DNA of 64,000 nt, from positions 372,001 to 436,000 of the forward strand of contig JAIXPC010000002.1 in assembly GCA_027486415.1 (NCBI GenBank). Reading direction: 5' to 3'. The stretch is from Sphingomonadales bacterium (GTDB lineage: Bacteria > Pseudomonadota > Alphaproteobacteria > Sphingomonadales > Sphingomonadaceae). The position numbers and the translations under genes were made by a program. A model generated the notes under the pieces. It was given only the letters and a program-made list of their open reading frames with translations. It made no database searches and had not been told where the DNA came from. Of the stretch, positions 27,306 through 36,078 are shown in pieces. The stretch's first letter is position 1. Each line of letters starts with the position of its first letter.

Positions 27306-29069
27306 TTATTTGCCAGCCCGCTTGAAGCTCCAATGGATGTCGGCGGCCATCTTGGCGGTGGTGCCCGACACCACCAGCTGCTGCGTGCGCTGCACCAGAC
27401 CTGCGGCATCGACCCACACCGAAGGCTCGATCGCCAGCCGGCAATCGCCGCCATCGTCGCGGCGCAGCTTGAACGCCCAGATGCGGCCCGCCGGCGTTTT
27501 CATCAGTGCGCCCAGGCCGTCGGCGGTGGGCGTCGCAGAAATGCCGGGGCCCAGGTGGAACCGCACATCGAAGCCGCGTTCGGAACGGCGGCGCAGCAGG
27601 CCCACATTCGCCGCCTCGATCAGGTCTTCACCGGCCAGTTCGGTGCCATCGGCGGTCAGCATCAGCCGCCGCCGCACCGTCAGGCCAAAGCGGCGCGCAT
27701 AGCCATTGTGGCTGGTTTCGATCAGTTGCCCTTCGGCGGCAGAGCGGAGCGCCAGCGTCACCTCCTCCACGCCATTGCCCAGCGTGCCATCGTCGCGCAC
27801 GCGGGTGGAATTGGTGTCGGCGATCACCAGCGTCGAATGTGCCGCCGTCGTCGTCAGGCCGGCTGCCAGCGCGGGAGCCAATGGCTGCGCGCCACTGCGT
27901 TCCAGCCCGCGCACGCCGCCGCAATTGGTGATCAGCCGATCCGGCCCGTCGCTCATTTCAAACGCCAGCGTGCCGGCGTGGCCGCTGTTCGACAGACGCG
28001 CCGATGGCGGCGGGCCGGCATCGATCACCACGACGCTGCGCCCGGCGGAGAGGCGGTGATAGCCGCTCCAGCGCCCGCCCCGGCGGATTTCGGTGCCGGT
28101 CGGCACCTTGCGCGCCAGCCGGTCGATGGCGTCTGCCCCGATCACCGCGCCGCCATGCCAGGCACCGATCTGGCCATCGCCCAGCATCAGTCCGCGCAGG
28201 GCCGGGGCAAGCCGCGCCAGCGTATCGGCAAACAGCGGCGGCGCGCGGTTGCCCAGGGCTTCAGGCGCAGCGGCGGTGAACAGCAACAGATCGGCCAGCG
28301 CCAGCGCATCGACCGGCGCGCGGCTGGCCATGCCGCCATCGGGCAGCACCAGGATCGGCAGCAGATGGTTGAGGCCGGCCAGCGCCGCTGCCGCGCGCTG
28401 TTCGCCGCCGGGGATCAGCGTGCCGGCGGCATACAGACCGCACAGCGCCCTGGCCTGGCCCAGCCCTTCCGAACCGCGCCGCGCGGCGCGATCCAGGTGC
28501 CGCGCCCACGTCGCCATCGCCGACAACACGGCCGACCGGTAGATCTGGTTCGACGATGCCAGGATCAGCGGCGCGTGGCCCAGCGCCATCAGCAGGCGGG
28601 TGCCGGTCACATCCGCGCGCCAGGCCAGGCTGTCATATTCGGTGAAACTCGCCAGCCAGCGCTGGACCAGATTTTCCGCCTCGCGGCGCGCGACGGCGCG
28701 ATCGGGCAGGATGGCGAGATCGCGCAGCCATTCCCAGCCGTTGGCCCAATCGCGCCACTGGGGCGGCGTGGCTTCGCGAAAGCTGATGTCGCGCGTCATC
28801 GCGGTGTGGCCGGCATGGATCAGCCGACCGGCAATGATGCGTTCCCCGATATGCGGGTCGCCCGGCACCGGATCCGCCGGAACGCCCAGCAATTTCAGCG
28901 GAAACCGCCCGCGCAGCCGAAAACTGTGCAGCGGCGAGGCATAGACCCGGCTGGTGATGCCTGCGGCCAGCCGTTCCACCAGCGACACGCCGCGATCACC
29001 TGCGCCGCGGCGCAGGCTGCCGTCTTCGTCTTGCGGCGCAGGATCGGGCGGCGCGCTGGAACGGGCCAT
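27306..29069 (-). CDS. Heparinase II/III family protein
   Basis: A 587-residue protein with an N-terminal alpha/alpha-toroid domain (about 60-330, including [16 protein letters not shown]) and a C-terminal beta-sandwich heparinase domain (about 350-570, with [19 protein letters not shown] and the [14 protein letters not shown] stretch holding the conserved histidine). These proteins degrade uronic-acid polysaccharides by beta-elimination, or act on cell-surface or wall glycans; the substrate is unknown. I see no clear signal peptide. The ATG overlaps the rpe stop (ATGA) and purH follows after 53 bases, so the three form an operon. Confidence 0.85.
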   Translation of the reverse strand: MARSSAPPDPAPQDEDGSLRRGAGDRGVSLVERLAAGITSRVYASPLHSFRLRGRFPLKLLGVPADPVPGDPHIGERIIAGRLIHAGHTAMTRDISFREATPPQWRDWANGWEWLRDLAILPDRAVARREAENLVQRWLASFTEYDSLAWRADVTGTRLLMALGHAPLILASSNQIYRSAVLSAMATWARHLDRAARRGSEGLGQARALCGLYAAGTLIPGGEQRAAAALAGLNHLLPILVLPDGGMASRAPVDALALADLLLFTAAAPEALGNRAPPLFADTLARLAPALRGLMLGDGQIGAWHGGAVIGADAIDRLARKVPTGTEIRRGGRWSGYHRLSAGRSVVVIDAGPPPSARLSNSGHAGTLAFEMSDGPDRLITNCGGVRGLERSGAQPLAPALAAGLTTTAAHSTLVIADTNSTRVRDDGTLGNGVEEVTLALRSAAEGQLIETSHNGYARRFGLTVRRRLMLTADGTELAGEDLIEAANVGLLRRRSERGFDVRFHLGPGISATPTADGLGALMKTPAGRIWAFKLRRDDGGDCRLAIEPSVWVDAAGLVQRTQQLVVSGTTAKMAADIHWSFKRAGK

Positions 29070-29731
29070 CAGCCGCCGCGGCCCTTCAATGCCGCGATGT
29101 TGGCGGCATAATGTGCCGCGCCGCCCTTGAAGCTGGCCGTGCCCGCCACCAGCACGTTTGCGCCCGCGGCCACCACCGTGGCGGCATTGCCGGCATCCAC
29201 GCCGCCATCCACCTCAAGGTCGATCTGGCGGCCGCTGTCGTCGATCATCCGGCGCAGCCGCTCGATCTTCTTCAACTGGCTGGTGATGAAGCTTTGCCCG
29301 CCAAAGCCGGGGTTCACGCTCATCACCAGGATCAGGTCGATATCGCCCAGCACCTCTTCCACCAGCTCCACCGGGCTGGCCGGGTTCAGCGACACGCCGG
29401 CCTTCTTGCCCAGCGCCTTGATGCGCTGGATGGTGCGGTGCAGGTGCGGCCCGGCTTCGGGGTGGACGGTCAGGATGTCGGCACCGGCTTCGGCAAAGGC
29501 TTCCAGATACAGGTCCACCGGGCTGATCATCAGGTGAACGTCGAACGGCAACTGGCTGTGCGGGCGCAGCGCCTTCACCACGGCCGGGCCGATGGTGATG
29601 TTGGGCACGAAGTGGCCGTCCATCACGTCGACATGGATCCAGTCCGCCCCCGCGGCGCTGATCGCGCGCACCTCTTCGCCCAGGCGGGCGAAATCGGCAG
29701 ACAGGATCGAAGGCGCGATACGAACGGTCAT
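29069..29731 (-). CDS. rpe: Ribulose-phosphate 3-epimerase
   Basis: Interconverts ribulose 5-phosphate and xylulose 5-phosphate in the pentose phosphate pathway. At 220 residues it is a normal TIM barrel. [17 protein letters not shown] at the N-terminus, [16 protein letters not shown] (metal-binding His and Asp), [13 protein letters not shown] and the C-terminal [12 protein letters not shown] (catalytic Asp) are all present. It is the first gene of the rpe-heparinase-purH unit; the stop overlaps the next start by one ATGA. Confidence 0.96.
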   Translation of the reverse strand: MTVRIAPSILSADFARLGEEVRAISAAGADWIHVDVMDGHFVPNITIGPAVVKALRPHSQLPFDVHLMISPVDLYLEAFAEAGADILTVHPEAGPHLHRTIQRIKALGKKAGVSLNPASPVELVEEVLGDIDLILVMSVNPGFGGQSFITSQLKKIERLRRMIDDSGRQIDLEVDGGVDAGNAATVVAAGANVLVAGTASFKGGAAHYAANIAALKGRGG

Positions 29732-29754
29732 GCGCGCGTTCTAGCAGGGCGCGC

Positions 29755-29785
29755 GCAGGGGTGGTAGTGGCTGGGCCACCCCTGC
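29755..29785 (-). other. Hairpin between the TlpA-like gene and rpe
   Basis: A perfect 10-bp inverted repeat (GCAGGGGTGG / CCACCCCTGC) with an 11-base loop lies between the TlpA-like gene and the rpe start. There is no T tract. It may end the TlpA-like transcript or sit in the rpe leader. Confidence 0.4.
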
Positions 29786-29835
29786 TGCAACCGCCTGTGG
29801 ATTGATTGCGGTCAGCCCGTCTCAGCCCTGTTCCC

Positions 29836-31053
29836 TCAGGCCTTTTGACGCAGCAGCCTGGTCACCGTCTCGTCAAACTCGCGCTTGACCTTCTCGCTCA
29901 GCGCGCCCGTCGCGGGGCCAGCCCAGCCCACGTGCACTTCCTTTACCCGGCCATCGCGGCCGATGAAGATCGTTGAGGGCCACACCTTCACCGGCGCCAG
30001 ATCGCCCAGCACCTTCTTTGTGTCCTCATCGATCGGGCGGCCGCCATAGACCATCGGGTAAGGCAGCTTGTAACGCGTCTTGAAGCTGGTGATCTGGCGC
30101 ATGGCGCGGGCGACATCGGTGCCATATTCAAACTGCAGGCCGATCATCTCCAGCCCTTCCTTCTGCCGGCGCGCGGCATAGGGGCCAAGGAACTGCGCCT
30201 CGTCATGGCAATTGGGGCACCAGGCCCCGCCCAGCGAGATCACCACCACCCTGCCCTTGTAGCGGGCGTCATTCAGGCTGATCATCTGGCCATCGGGGGT
30301 CGGCAGGCGGAACGACAGCCGCTCGCCGCCGGGGGCTTCCACCGCCACGGCATTGATCGTCGCGGCCTTTTCCTTCTTCGCTTCGAACGGGTTGCCGGCC
30401 GGGCGGCTGGTGGCGGCGAACTGCGCGCCCTTCAGCGTGTCACCCGCCAGCGTGCCGACCCACAGGTTGGTGAAGCTGCCATCAAAGGTCGAAAGCTTCA
30501 GCTGGTTGCCGTTCAGCTCGCCCGACAGATAGCGCATGTCGCCGGTTGGGAGCTGCACCGTGCCCGATACCTGGCTGCCCACCTGCTTCAAGAGGATCAG
30601 CCCCTTCACCCTGTTGTCGCCATAGGCAAGGTTCCAGCGGCCGGTCACGTTGCCCGCCGGCTTCACCGCCGTCGGCGTGAAGCGCCAGGCGCCGCGCTGT
30701 GCCCTCGCATTCAGGGTCACGGTGCCTGTCGACCGCAGCACGGTGGCGGTGCCGGTCAGCGTGTCGCCGCCTGCGGCCTTCAGCTCCAGCCTGCTGTTGT
30801 AACTGGGGAAGGTCAGCGTAATGCTGTCCTTGTCGACAGCAACCTGTTCCACCTTCAGCCGTTCGGGCGGGTTCAACAGCCACGCTTGCGGTCCGGTCTT
30901 GCCTTCGCGCACCTCAAGGGTGAACGGCAGCGGGCCGCCGGGGTGTTCGAAACTCACGCGCCACTGGCCATAAAGGCCGGCGGCAAGCGCCTGCGTTGCA
31001 GTCAGGCCGGCAACCAGGCCGGCGGCGAAAAGGGTACGAAACTTGGCCATCAT
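29836..31053 (-). CDS. Exported TlpA-like thiol-disulfide oxidoreductase with N-terminal beta domain
   Basis: A 405-residue periplasmic protein. A signal peptide is clear (FAAGLVAGLTATQALAAG). Residues about 25-230 form an unusual beta-rich domain with GQWRVSFEHPGGPLPFTLEV and GRWNLAYGDNRVKGLILLKQ, two similar halves suggestive of a duplicated lipocalin-like or DUF domain. The thioredoxin fold follows (about 235-400) with the active site WCPNC at 278-282 and the cis-proline region VWPSTIFIGRDG. Probably a periplasmic disulfide reductase. The start is one of two adjacent ATGs (31053 or 31050) with AAGGGGA upstream. Confidence 0.85.
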   Translation of the reverse strand: MMAKFRTLFAAGLVAGLTATQALAAGLYGQWRVSFEHPGGPLPFTLEVREGKTGPQAWLLNPPERLKVEQVAVDKDSITLTFPSYNSRLELKAAGGDTLTGTATVLRSTGTVTLNARAQRGAWRFTPTAVKPAGNVTGRWNLAYGDNRVKGLILLKQVGSQVSGTVQLPTGDMRYLSGELNGNQLKLSTFDGSFTNLWVGTLAGDTLKGAQFAATSRPAGNPFEAKKEKAATINAVAVEAPGGERLSFRLPTPDGQMISLNDARYKGRVVVISLGGAWCPNCHDEAQFLGPYAARRQKEGLEMIGLQFEYGTDVARAMRQITSFKTRYKLPYPMVYGGRPIDEDTKKVLGDLAPVKVWPSTIFIGRDGRVKEVHVGWAGPATGALSEKVKREFDETVTRLLRQKA

Positions 31054-31124
31054 GATCCCCCTTGAACCCAAAGGCCGCTGTTCTGGCAATCGCGGCTTTT
31101 CTTGTGATACGCAAACTCCGGCTT

Positions 31125-31667
31125 TCAGCGCGCCTTTGCCGCGGCTTGCGCCCGCGCGGCATCGGCCGCCTGCAGCACTGCCCACGCCGCCTGCACGGCG
31201 CGAAACCGCTCGGCGGCTTCCGGCCCCGGCCCGGCCACATCGGGGTGGCTGGCCTTGGCGGCGGCGCGCCACGCGGCCTTGATCTCGTCGGCACTGGCGC
31301 TGGCATCAACACCCAGCACGCGCAACGCATCATGTTCGGCGCGGCTGCGGCTGCCGTCGCCCTCGCCGCCCCATTGCCAGTGCGAGGCGCGGCTGTACTG
31401 GCGCTGGCGGTCTTCGGCGGCGGCGCGCGCGGCGGCTTCTTCCGGCGTCAGGCCGCGGAAATAATCCCAGCCGGCGTTGTATTCGGCGGCGTGCTGCTGA
31501 CAGAACATCCAGCGTTCCGGGCTGTTGGGCGCTTTCGGGGCGGGGCGGTCACCGATGTTGCTGCAACCATCGCGATCGCACAGGCGCACGGTGGCAGCGG
31601 CGCGTTCGGCACCATAATCCCGCCAGCGCGGGAACCCCCAGTCATCGTTGCGCCGCTGCTTTGGCAC
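31125..31667 (-). CDS. J-domain protein with cysteine cluster
   Basis: A 180-residue co-chaperone that should stimulate a DnaK-type Hsp70. The J domain is C-terminal (about 112-175) with the essential HPD at 141-143 (AKASHPDVAG). The N-terminal half holds a possible zinc-binding cluster, CDRDGC at 30-35 and FCQQH at 55-59, so it is a type III-like J protein with an added metal site. No ATG is available; I chose the GTG at 31667 because GAGGAG lies 6 bases before it. It diverges from the MFS transporter gene over 115 bases. Confidence 0.82.
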   Translation of the reverse strand: MPKQRRNDDWGFPRWRDYGAERAAATVRLCDRDGCSNIGDRPAPKAPNSPERWMFCQQHAAEYNAGWDYFRGLTPEEAAARAAAEDRQRQYSRASHWQWGGEGDGSRSRAEHDALRVLGVDASASADEIKAAWRAAAKASHPDVAGPGPEAAERFRAVQAAWAVLQAADAARAQAAAKAR

Positions 31668-31782
31668 CGTGAACTCCTCAAACCCCCACTCTATGCCATC
31701 GCGCGCGGCCTTGCGAGTCCGCCCGGCCCGGATGGCGCTTCGGCTGGACGAATGCCGCGCAAACGGGCAGACCGTCTGCCAG

Positions 31783-33027
31783 ATGCTTGCCCTGTTGGCC
31801 ACGCGGCGCTTTGGCCCCCTGTTCGCCACCCAGTTCCTGGGCGCGTTCAACGACAATCTGTTTCGCACGGCGCTGGTGTTTCTGGTCGCCTATGATGTCG
31901 CTGCCGCTGATCCGAAACAGGCGGCGTTGCTGGCTTCGGCGGCGGCCGGCCTGTTCATCCTGCCGTTCCTGCTGTTTTCCGGCATTGCCGGTTCGGCCGC
32001 CGACGCGCGCGACAAGGCCGCCATCGCGCAAGTGGTGAAGATCGCCGAAATCGCCATCATGGCACTGGGTTGGGCGGCCTTTGCCATCGGATCGCTGCCG
32101 CTGGCGCTGTTCGTCGTGTTCCTGATGGGTTGCCATTCCACCCTGTTCGGCCCGGTCAAATATGCCATCCTGCCCCAGCACTTGCGCGAAGGCGAATTGC
32201 TGGCCGGCACCGGGCTGGTGGAAGGCGCCACCTTCGTCGCCATCCTGCTGGGCCAGGTGGCCGGCGGGCTGTTTGCCACCCAGGCTGTCGGCCCGGTGGC
32301 GCTGGCCATTGCCGCGCTGGGCTGGCTGGCGTCGCGGTTCATCCCGCCGGCCCCGCCCGAACCCGGCCGCCGCATCGATTGGAACCCGTTCTCCAGTGGT
32401 AAGGCGGCGCTGGGCCATGCCTTTGCCAATCGCCATCTGCTGGTGGCGACGCTGGCGATCTCGTGGTTCTGGGCGCTGGGCGCGGTCTACACCAGCCAGT
32501 TCGTGCCGCTGGCCAGGAACGACATGGGCGGCACCGAAGCGGTGGCGACCCTGTTCCTCGTTGCCTTTTCCATCGGCATCGCGGCGGGTTCGGTGGCGGT
32601 GGGGCGCTGGCTGAAAGGCCGGATCAGCACGCGGCTGTGTGCGCCGGCCGGGATCGCCATGGCGCTGGCCGGCATCGATCTGTGGTTTGCGATTCGCGGC
32701 GTCGGCGCGGTGCCAAAGGATGTCGCGGCCTTTTTCGCTGCGCCCGCCGGCTGGCGCGTGCTGGCCGATCTCACCCTGCTGGCACTGGCCGGCGGCGTGT
32801 TCTCGGTGCCGCTCTATGCCGTGCTGCAAACCGCTGGCGAAGCCGGCACGCGGGCCAGCGCGATTGCTGCCAACAACATCATCAACAGCCTGTTCCAGGT
32901 GGCCGCCGTGCTGGGGGCGGGCGCTGCCGTGGGCGCCGGGCTGGGCGTGCCGCTGGTGCTGATGATCGCCGGGATTACCGTGCTGCCGCTGTTGCCGGCG
33001 CTGAGGGCGGGCCGGCAGCCGGCATAG
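31783..33027 (+). CDS. MFS transporter, LplT-like lysophospholipid flippase branch
   Basis: A 414-residue inner-membrane protein with about 12 transmembrane helices. The start RRFGPLFATQFLGAFNDNLFRTALVF is typical of the LplT/Aas-associated MFS branch that moves lysophospholipids. In many bacteria the same domain is fused to, or next to, a 2-acyl-glycerophosphoethanolamine acyltransferase and acyl-ACP ligase; here it stands alone and no such gene is nearby. I chose the ATG at 31783. The 3' end overlaps the end of the convergent diheme-cytochrome gene by 53 bases. Substrate is inferred from family only. Confidence 0.82.
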   Translation: MLALLATRRFGPLFATQFLGAFNDNLFRTALVFLVAYDVAAADPKQAALLASAAAGLFILPFLLFSGIAGSAADARDKAAIAQVVKIAEIAIMALGWAAFAIGSLPLALFVVFLMGCHSTLFGPVKYAILPQHLREGELLAGTGLVEGATFVAILLGQVAGGLFATQAVGPVALAIAALGWLASRFIPPAPPEPGRRIDWNPFSSGKAALGHAFANRHLLVATLAISWFWALGAVYTSQFVPLARNDMGGTEAVATLFLVAFSIGIAAGSVAVGRWLKGRISTRLCAPAGIAMALAGIDLWFAIRGVGAVPKDVAAFFAAPAGWRVLADLTLLALAGGVFSVPLYAVLQTAGEAGTRASAIAANNIINSLFQVAAVLGAGAAVGAGLGVPLVLMIAGITVLPLLPALRAGRQPA

Positions 33028-34012
33028 AAGCGATCCACTGGCGGATCAGCGCCACGCCTTCCTCGTGGATCAGCGCCCGGCCGAACTGCGGCATCATCAC
33101 GCCGGGTTCGGATGACAACATGCGGTGCAGCAGGATGGAACGATCAGGCTGGCCGGGCAGGATCGAGAATTCATGCCCGCCCGAACCGCGCCCCGCCGCC
33201 ACCGGGCGCTTGTTCACGCCCAGATGCGCGGGCTCGCGCTCGTCGGGCGTCAGGTACAGTCCGGAATTGGACGCAAAGCCGCCGCGGCTGTGGCAGTGGC
33301 CGCAGTTCACCGCCAGATAGGCGCGGGCGCGGGATGCCACTGGCTCCGCCGTGTCGTCCCAGCGGGCCAGGCGCGGCAGGCCGGCCGCCGGCAATCCCGC
33401 CAGCCGGCCGCTGGCCTGCCATTGCAGCAATTGCCGGCCATCGTTCAGATTTCCCGCTGTCGGGCCCAGCGGCGTGATCGCCTCGCCATGCTGGTGGCAG
33501 GTCTTGCACTGGTTCTGGTTGGGCACCGTGTATTCAATGGCCTGCGCGCGGCCCTTCGCATCGGTGAAGGCCACCGGCACCTTGGCCCCGGCGCGCTTGA
33601 GCACCGCGCCGCCGGGCTGTTCGACATAACTCAGCGCGGCCCAGCCAGCCGGTCGGTGGATCAGCAGGCGGGTTTCGACCTGGCGGACATTCTGGCCGGG
33701 CCGGCGTTGATCGGCCGCAAAGGCAAATTTCTTGACGAGCACGGTGCCCACCGGGAAGGCCAGCGCGCCATCGGCGCGATACTGGGCCTTGGCGCCCGCC
33801 GGCATCCACACGAAACGCGCCTTTTCCGATCCATCCGAAAACAGCGGCGTGTTCAGCGTATAGGGCGTCACCCCCGGTGCCGGCGCGCCGCTGGCATCGA
33901 ACAGGCCGTAATCGGCAAGGCGCGGCGCGTCCGCCGTCATCAGCAGGTCGGCCTGAACGACAGGCGCCGGCGCCGCGCCCAGCAGCAACAGCGCCGCCAG
34001 CGCCCGCCTCAT
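32975..34012 (-). CDS. Exported diheme c-type cytochrome (HNE_0200 / SO2930 family)
   Basis: A 345-residue periplasmic protein with an N-terminal signal peptide (LAALLLLGAAPAPVVQA). Two haem-binding motifs are present, CKTCH at 169-173 and CGHCH at 237-241, and a possible distal Met in PGVMMPQFG near 310. YTLNTPLFSDGSEKARFVWMP and CHQHGEAITPLGPTAGNLN fit a small family (TIGR03806) that occurs in two-gene pairs with a parallel beta-helix protein (TIGR03805). The function of the pair is not known; electron transfer to or from a sugar or surface oxidation is one idea. It overlaps its partner by ATGA. Confidence 0.85.
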   Translation of the reverse strand: MRRALAALLLLGAAPAPVVQADLLMTADAPRLADYGLFDASGAPAPGVTPYTLNTPLFSDGSEKARFVWMPAGAKAQYRADGALAFPVGTVLVKKFAFAADQRRPGQNVRQVETRLLIHRPAGWAALSYVEQPGGAVLKRAGAKVPVAFTDAKGRAQAIEYTVPNQNQCKTCHQHGEAITPLGPTAGNLNDGRQLLQWQASGRLAGLPAAGLPRLARWDDTAEPVASRARAYLAVNCGHCHSRGGFASNSGLYLTPDEREPAHLGVNKRPVAAGRGSGGHEFSILPGQPDRSILLHRMLSSEPGVMMPQFGRALIHEEGVALIRQWIASMPAAGPPSAPATAAAR

Positions 34013-35220
34013 CGCGCCCGCGCCTCCAGCGCTGCCGGCAGCACGATGTCCTTGCGCGTGCTCACCACAAGGCTGGTGGGCAGCGGCGCGGGCCTGGCCT
34101 GCGTCGGCGGCGTGCCCTGCACGCCCAGGTTCAGCGTCACGCCCGGCGCATCACTGGATATCCCGCCATCGGCGGCCATCTCGCCGCCGCCCGGCACGGC
34201 AAAGCGCGTCACCCCGTCCCACATCACCGGTGGCAGCGGGCCGCCCAGAGCGGCGGCGATCTCCCTGCCGCCGGGGAAGGCGGGGGCCTTGCCGTTGTCC
34301 ATGAAATGATTGCCATAAACCGACACGCCGCGCGGCAGCGGGTTGTAGGCGGCATCGGTGAATTTCTGGGTATAGGCGACAATCATCACCGCCGCGCCCT
34401 TGTTGGCCATGACGTGATTGCCGGTCACGATCACGTTCCTGTTGGCCATCACCATGATGCCGGTGCCCGATGGCACGCTGGCGACGATATTGCCGGGCGC
34501 GGCAAAGTTCACATGGTTGTTGCCCACCACCTGGTTGTTCGCCAGTCGCACGTTGCGCCCGCCCTGCTGCGGCAGATCGGGCAGATCGAACACCAGGATG
34601 CCGCCGGCGTTGTTGGTGGCGGTGTTGTTCACCACATCGGCATCGTAACTGTTCTCGATCTCGATCCCGGCCACGTTCATTTCGGCGCGGCTGTTCCGCA
34701 CGATGATGGTCTGCGACTGGCCAACATAGATGCCGGCGTCCGATGCGCCCTTCACCAGCGCCCGGTCGATCAGCACGTTCTTCGAACTCACCGGATACAG
34801 GCCATAGGCGCCGTTGGTCGATTTCGGCCCGCCGGTCCATTCCACCCGCAGGTTGACCAGCGCGATGCCGTCGCTGCCCTTGGACTTGATGCCGTTGCCT
34901 GCCGCGTTCTCCACGGCCAGATCGCGCACCACCACATTGTCCGACGTGACCAGCACACCTTCGCCCGCCACCTTCTGCGCGGTGAAATCCAGGATGGTCT
35001 TGTCCGGCCCGTCGCCCTTCACCGTGACGCCATCGACATCCAGCGACAGCCCGTCGGCCAGCGCGTAACGCCCGGCAGCGATGTGCACCGTATCCCCCGG
35101 CTGCGCCTCGATCAGCGCCGTCTGCAATTTTTCCTGCGCGTCGCCGCCAGGGCCGACATGGATCGTCTTCGCCCCGGCTGGCACTGCCAGCGCCACCATC
35201 GTCAACAGCCATGCGCGCAT
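34009..35220 (-). CDS. Exported parallel beta-helix protein (partner of the diheme cytochrome)
   Basis: A 403-residue protein with a signal peptide (LLTMVALAVPAGA), placing it in the periplasm or outside. From about residue 30 to 330 it consists of right-handed beta-helix turns (IHVGPGGDAQEKLQTALIEA; NGIKSKGSDGIALVNL; AGIEIENSYDADVVNNTATN; GIMVMANRNVIVTGNHV), a fold typical of pectate lyases and C5-epimerases. The catalytic residues of known lyases are not obvious. It matches the TIGR03805 family, which is found with TIGR03806 proteins. It is the first gene of the pair. Confidence 0.85.
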   Translation of the reverse strand: MRAWLLTMVALAVPAGAKTIHVGPGGDAQEKLQTALIEAQPGDTVHIAAGRYALADGLSLDVDGVTVKGDGPDKTILDFTAQKVAGEGVLVTSDNVVVRDLAVENAAGNGIKSKGSDGIALVNLRVEWTGGPKSTNGAYGLYPVSSKNVLIDRALVKGASDAGIYVGQSQTIIVRNSRAEMNVAGIEIENSYDADVVNNTATNNAGGILVFDLPDLPQQGGRNVRLANNQVVGNNHVNFAAPGNIVASVPSGTGIMVMANRNVIVTGNHVMANKGAAVMIVAYTQKFTDAAYNPLPRGVSVYGNHFMDNGKAPAFPGGREIAAALGGPLPPVMWDGVTRFAVPGGGEMAADGGISSDAPGVTLNLGVQGTPPTQARPAPLPTSLVVSTRKDIVLPAALEARAR

Positions 35221-35340
35221 GCGTTCATCCTCTCCCCGATGGCGCGAGTGTCGAACAGAGCGCCCGCCCGCTCAACCCCCATATTCACCGGTTAATGCGC
35301 GTTCATCGCCTTCGCGCCGCCAGTTTGTTACCCATTGTCC

Positions 35341-36078
35341 ATGCACGCACCGATTCCCGCCCTGCAGATCCGTGGACTGATGAAGGCGTTCGAGGGATTC
35401 CAGGCCGTTGCCGGCCTCGATCTCGTCGTTCCGGCGGGGCAGATCTATGCGCTGCTTGGCCCCAACGGTGCCGGCAAGACGACAACGCTCAGAATGGTCA
35501 CCGGCCTTGCCCGCCCCGACGCTGGCGAGATCAGCGTGTTCGGCGTCGATGCCGTCGCCGATCCGATCGCTGCCAAGCAGCTGATCGCCTGGCTGCCCGA
35601 CGAACCCCTGCTCTACGACAAGCTCACGCCACTGGAATATCTCGCCTTCATCGCCGGCCTGTGGGGGGTGCCCGCCGCCGATGCCGAACCGCGCGCCCAG
35701 GCGCTGCTGACGCGGCTGACCCTGTGGGACAAGCGCGACATCCGCTGCGAAGGCTTTTCGCGCGGCATGAAGCAGAAGGTGGCGCTGGCCGGCGCGCTGA
35801 TCCACCAGCCGCGCCTGCTCATCCTCGATGAACCGCTCACCGGGCTGGACGCTGCGGCGGCGCGCTCGGTCAAGGATATCCTCCTCGAACAGGTGGCGGC
35901 GGGCGGCACCGTCATCCTCACCACCCACATCCTCGAAGTCGCCGAACGCATGGCCCAGCGCATCGGCATCATCCGCGCCGGGCGGCTGGTGGCAGAAGGA
36001 TCGATGGCCGAACTCGCCGCCGGGCGCGACGCGGGCACCACGCTGGAACAATTGTTCCTGGAATTCGCCGCGCAATGA
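35341..36078 (+). CDS. ABC transporter ATP-binding protein
   Basis: A 245-residue cytoplasmic ATPase of the ABC-2/CcmA type. Walker A GPNGAGKTTTLRM lies near residue 40, signature FSRGMKQKVALAGAL near 140, Walker B LLILDEPLTGLD near 160 and the switch histidine in VILTTHILEVAE. The signature is FSRGM rather than LSGGQ, as is common in this branch. The ATG at 35341 is preferred to an upstream TTG. The start of its membrane partner overlaps its stop (ATGA). Confidence 0.9.
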   Translation: MHAPIPALQIRGLMKAFEGFQAVAGLDLVVPAGQIYALLGPNGAGKTTTLRMVTGLARPDAGEISVFGVDAVADPIAAKQLIAWLPDEPLLYDKLTPLEYLAFIAGLWGVPAADAEPRAQALLTRLTLWDKRDIRCEGFSRGMKQKVALAGALIHQPRLLILDEPLTGLDAAAARSVKDILLEQVAAGGTVILTTHILEVAERMAQRIGIIRAGRLVAEGSMAELAAGRDAGTTLEQLFLEFAAQ

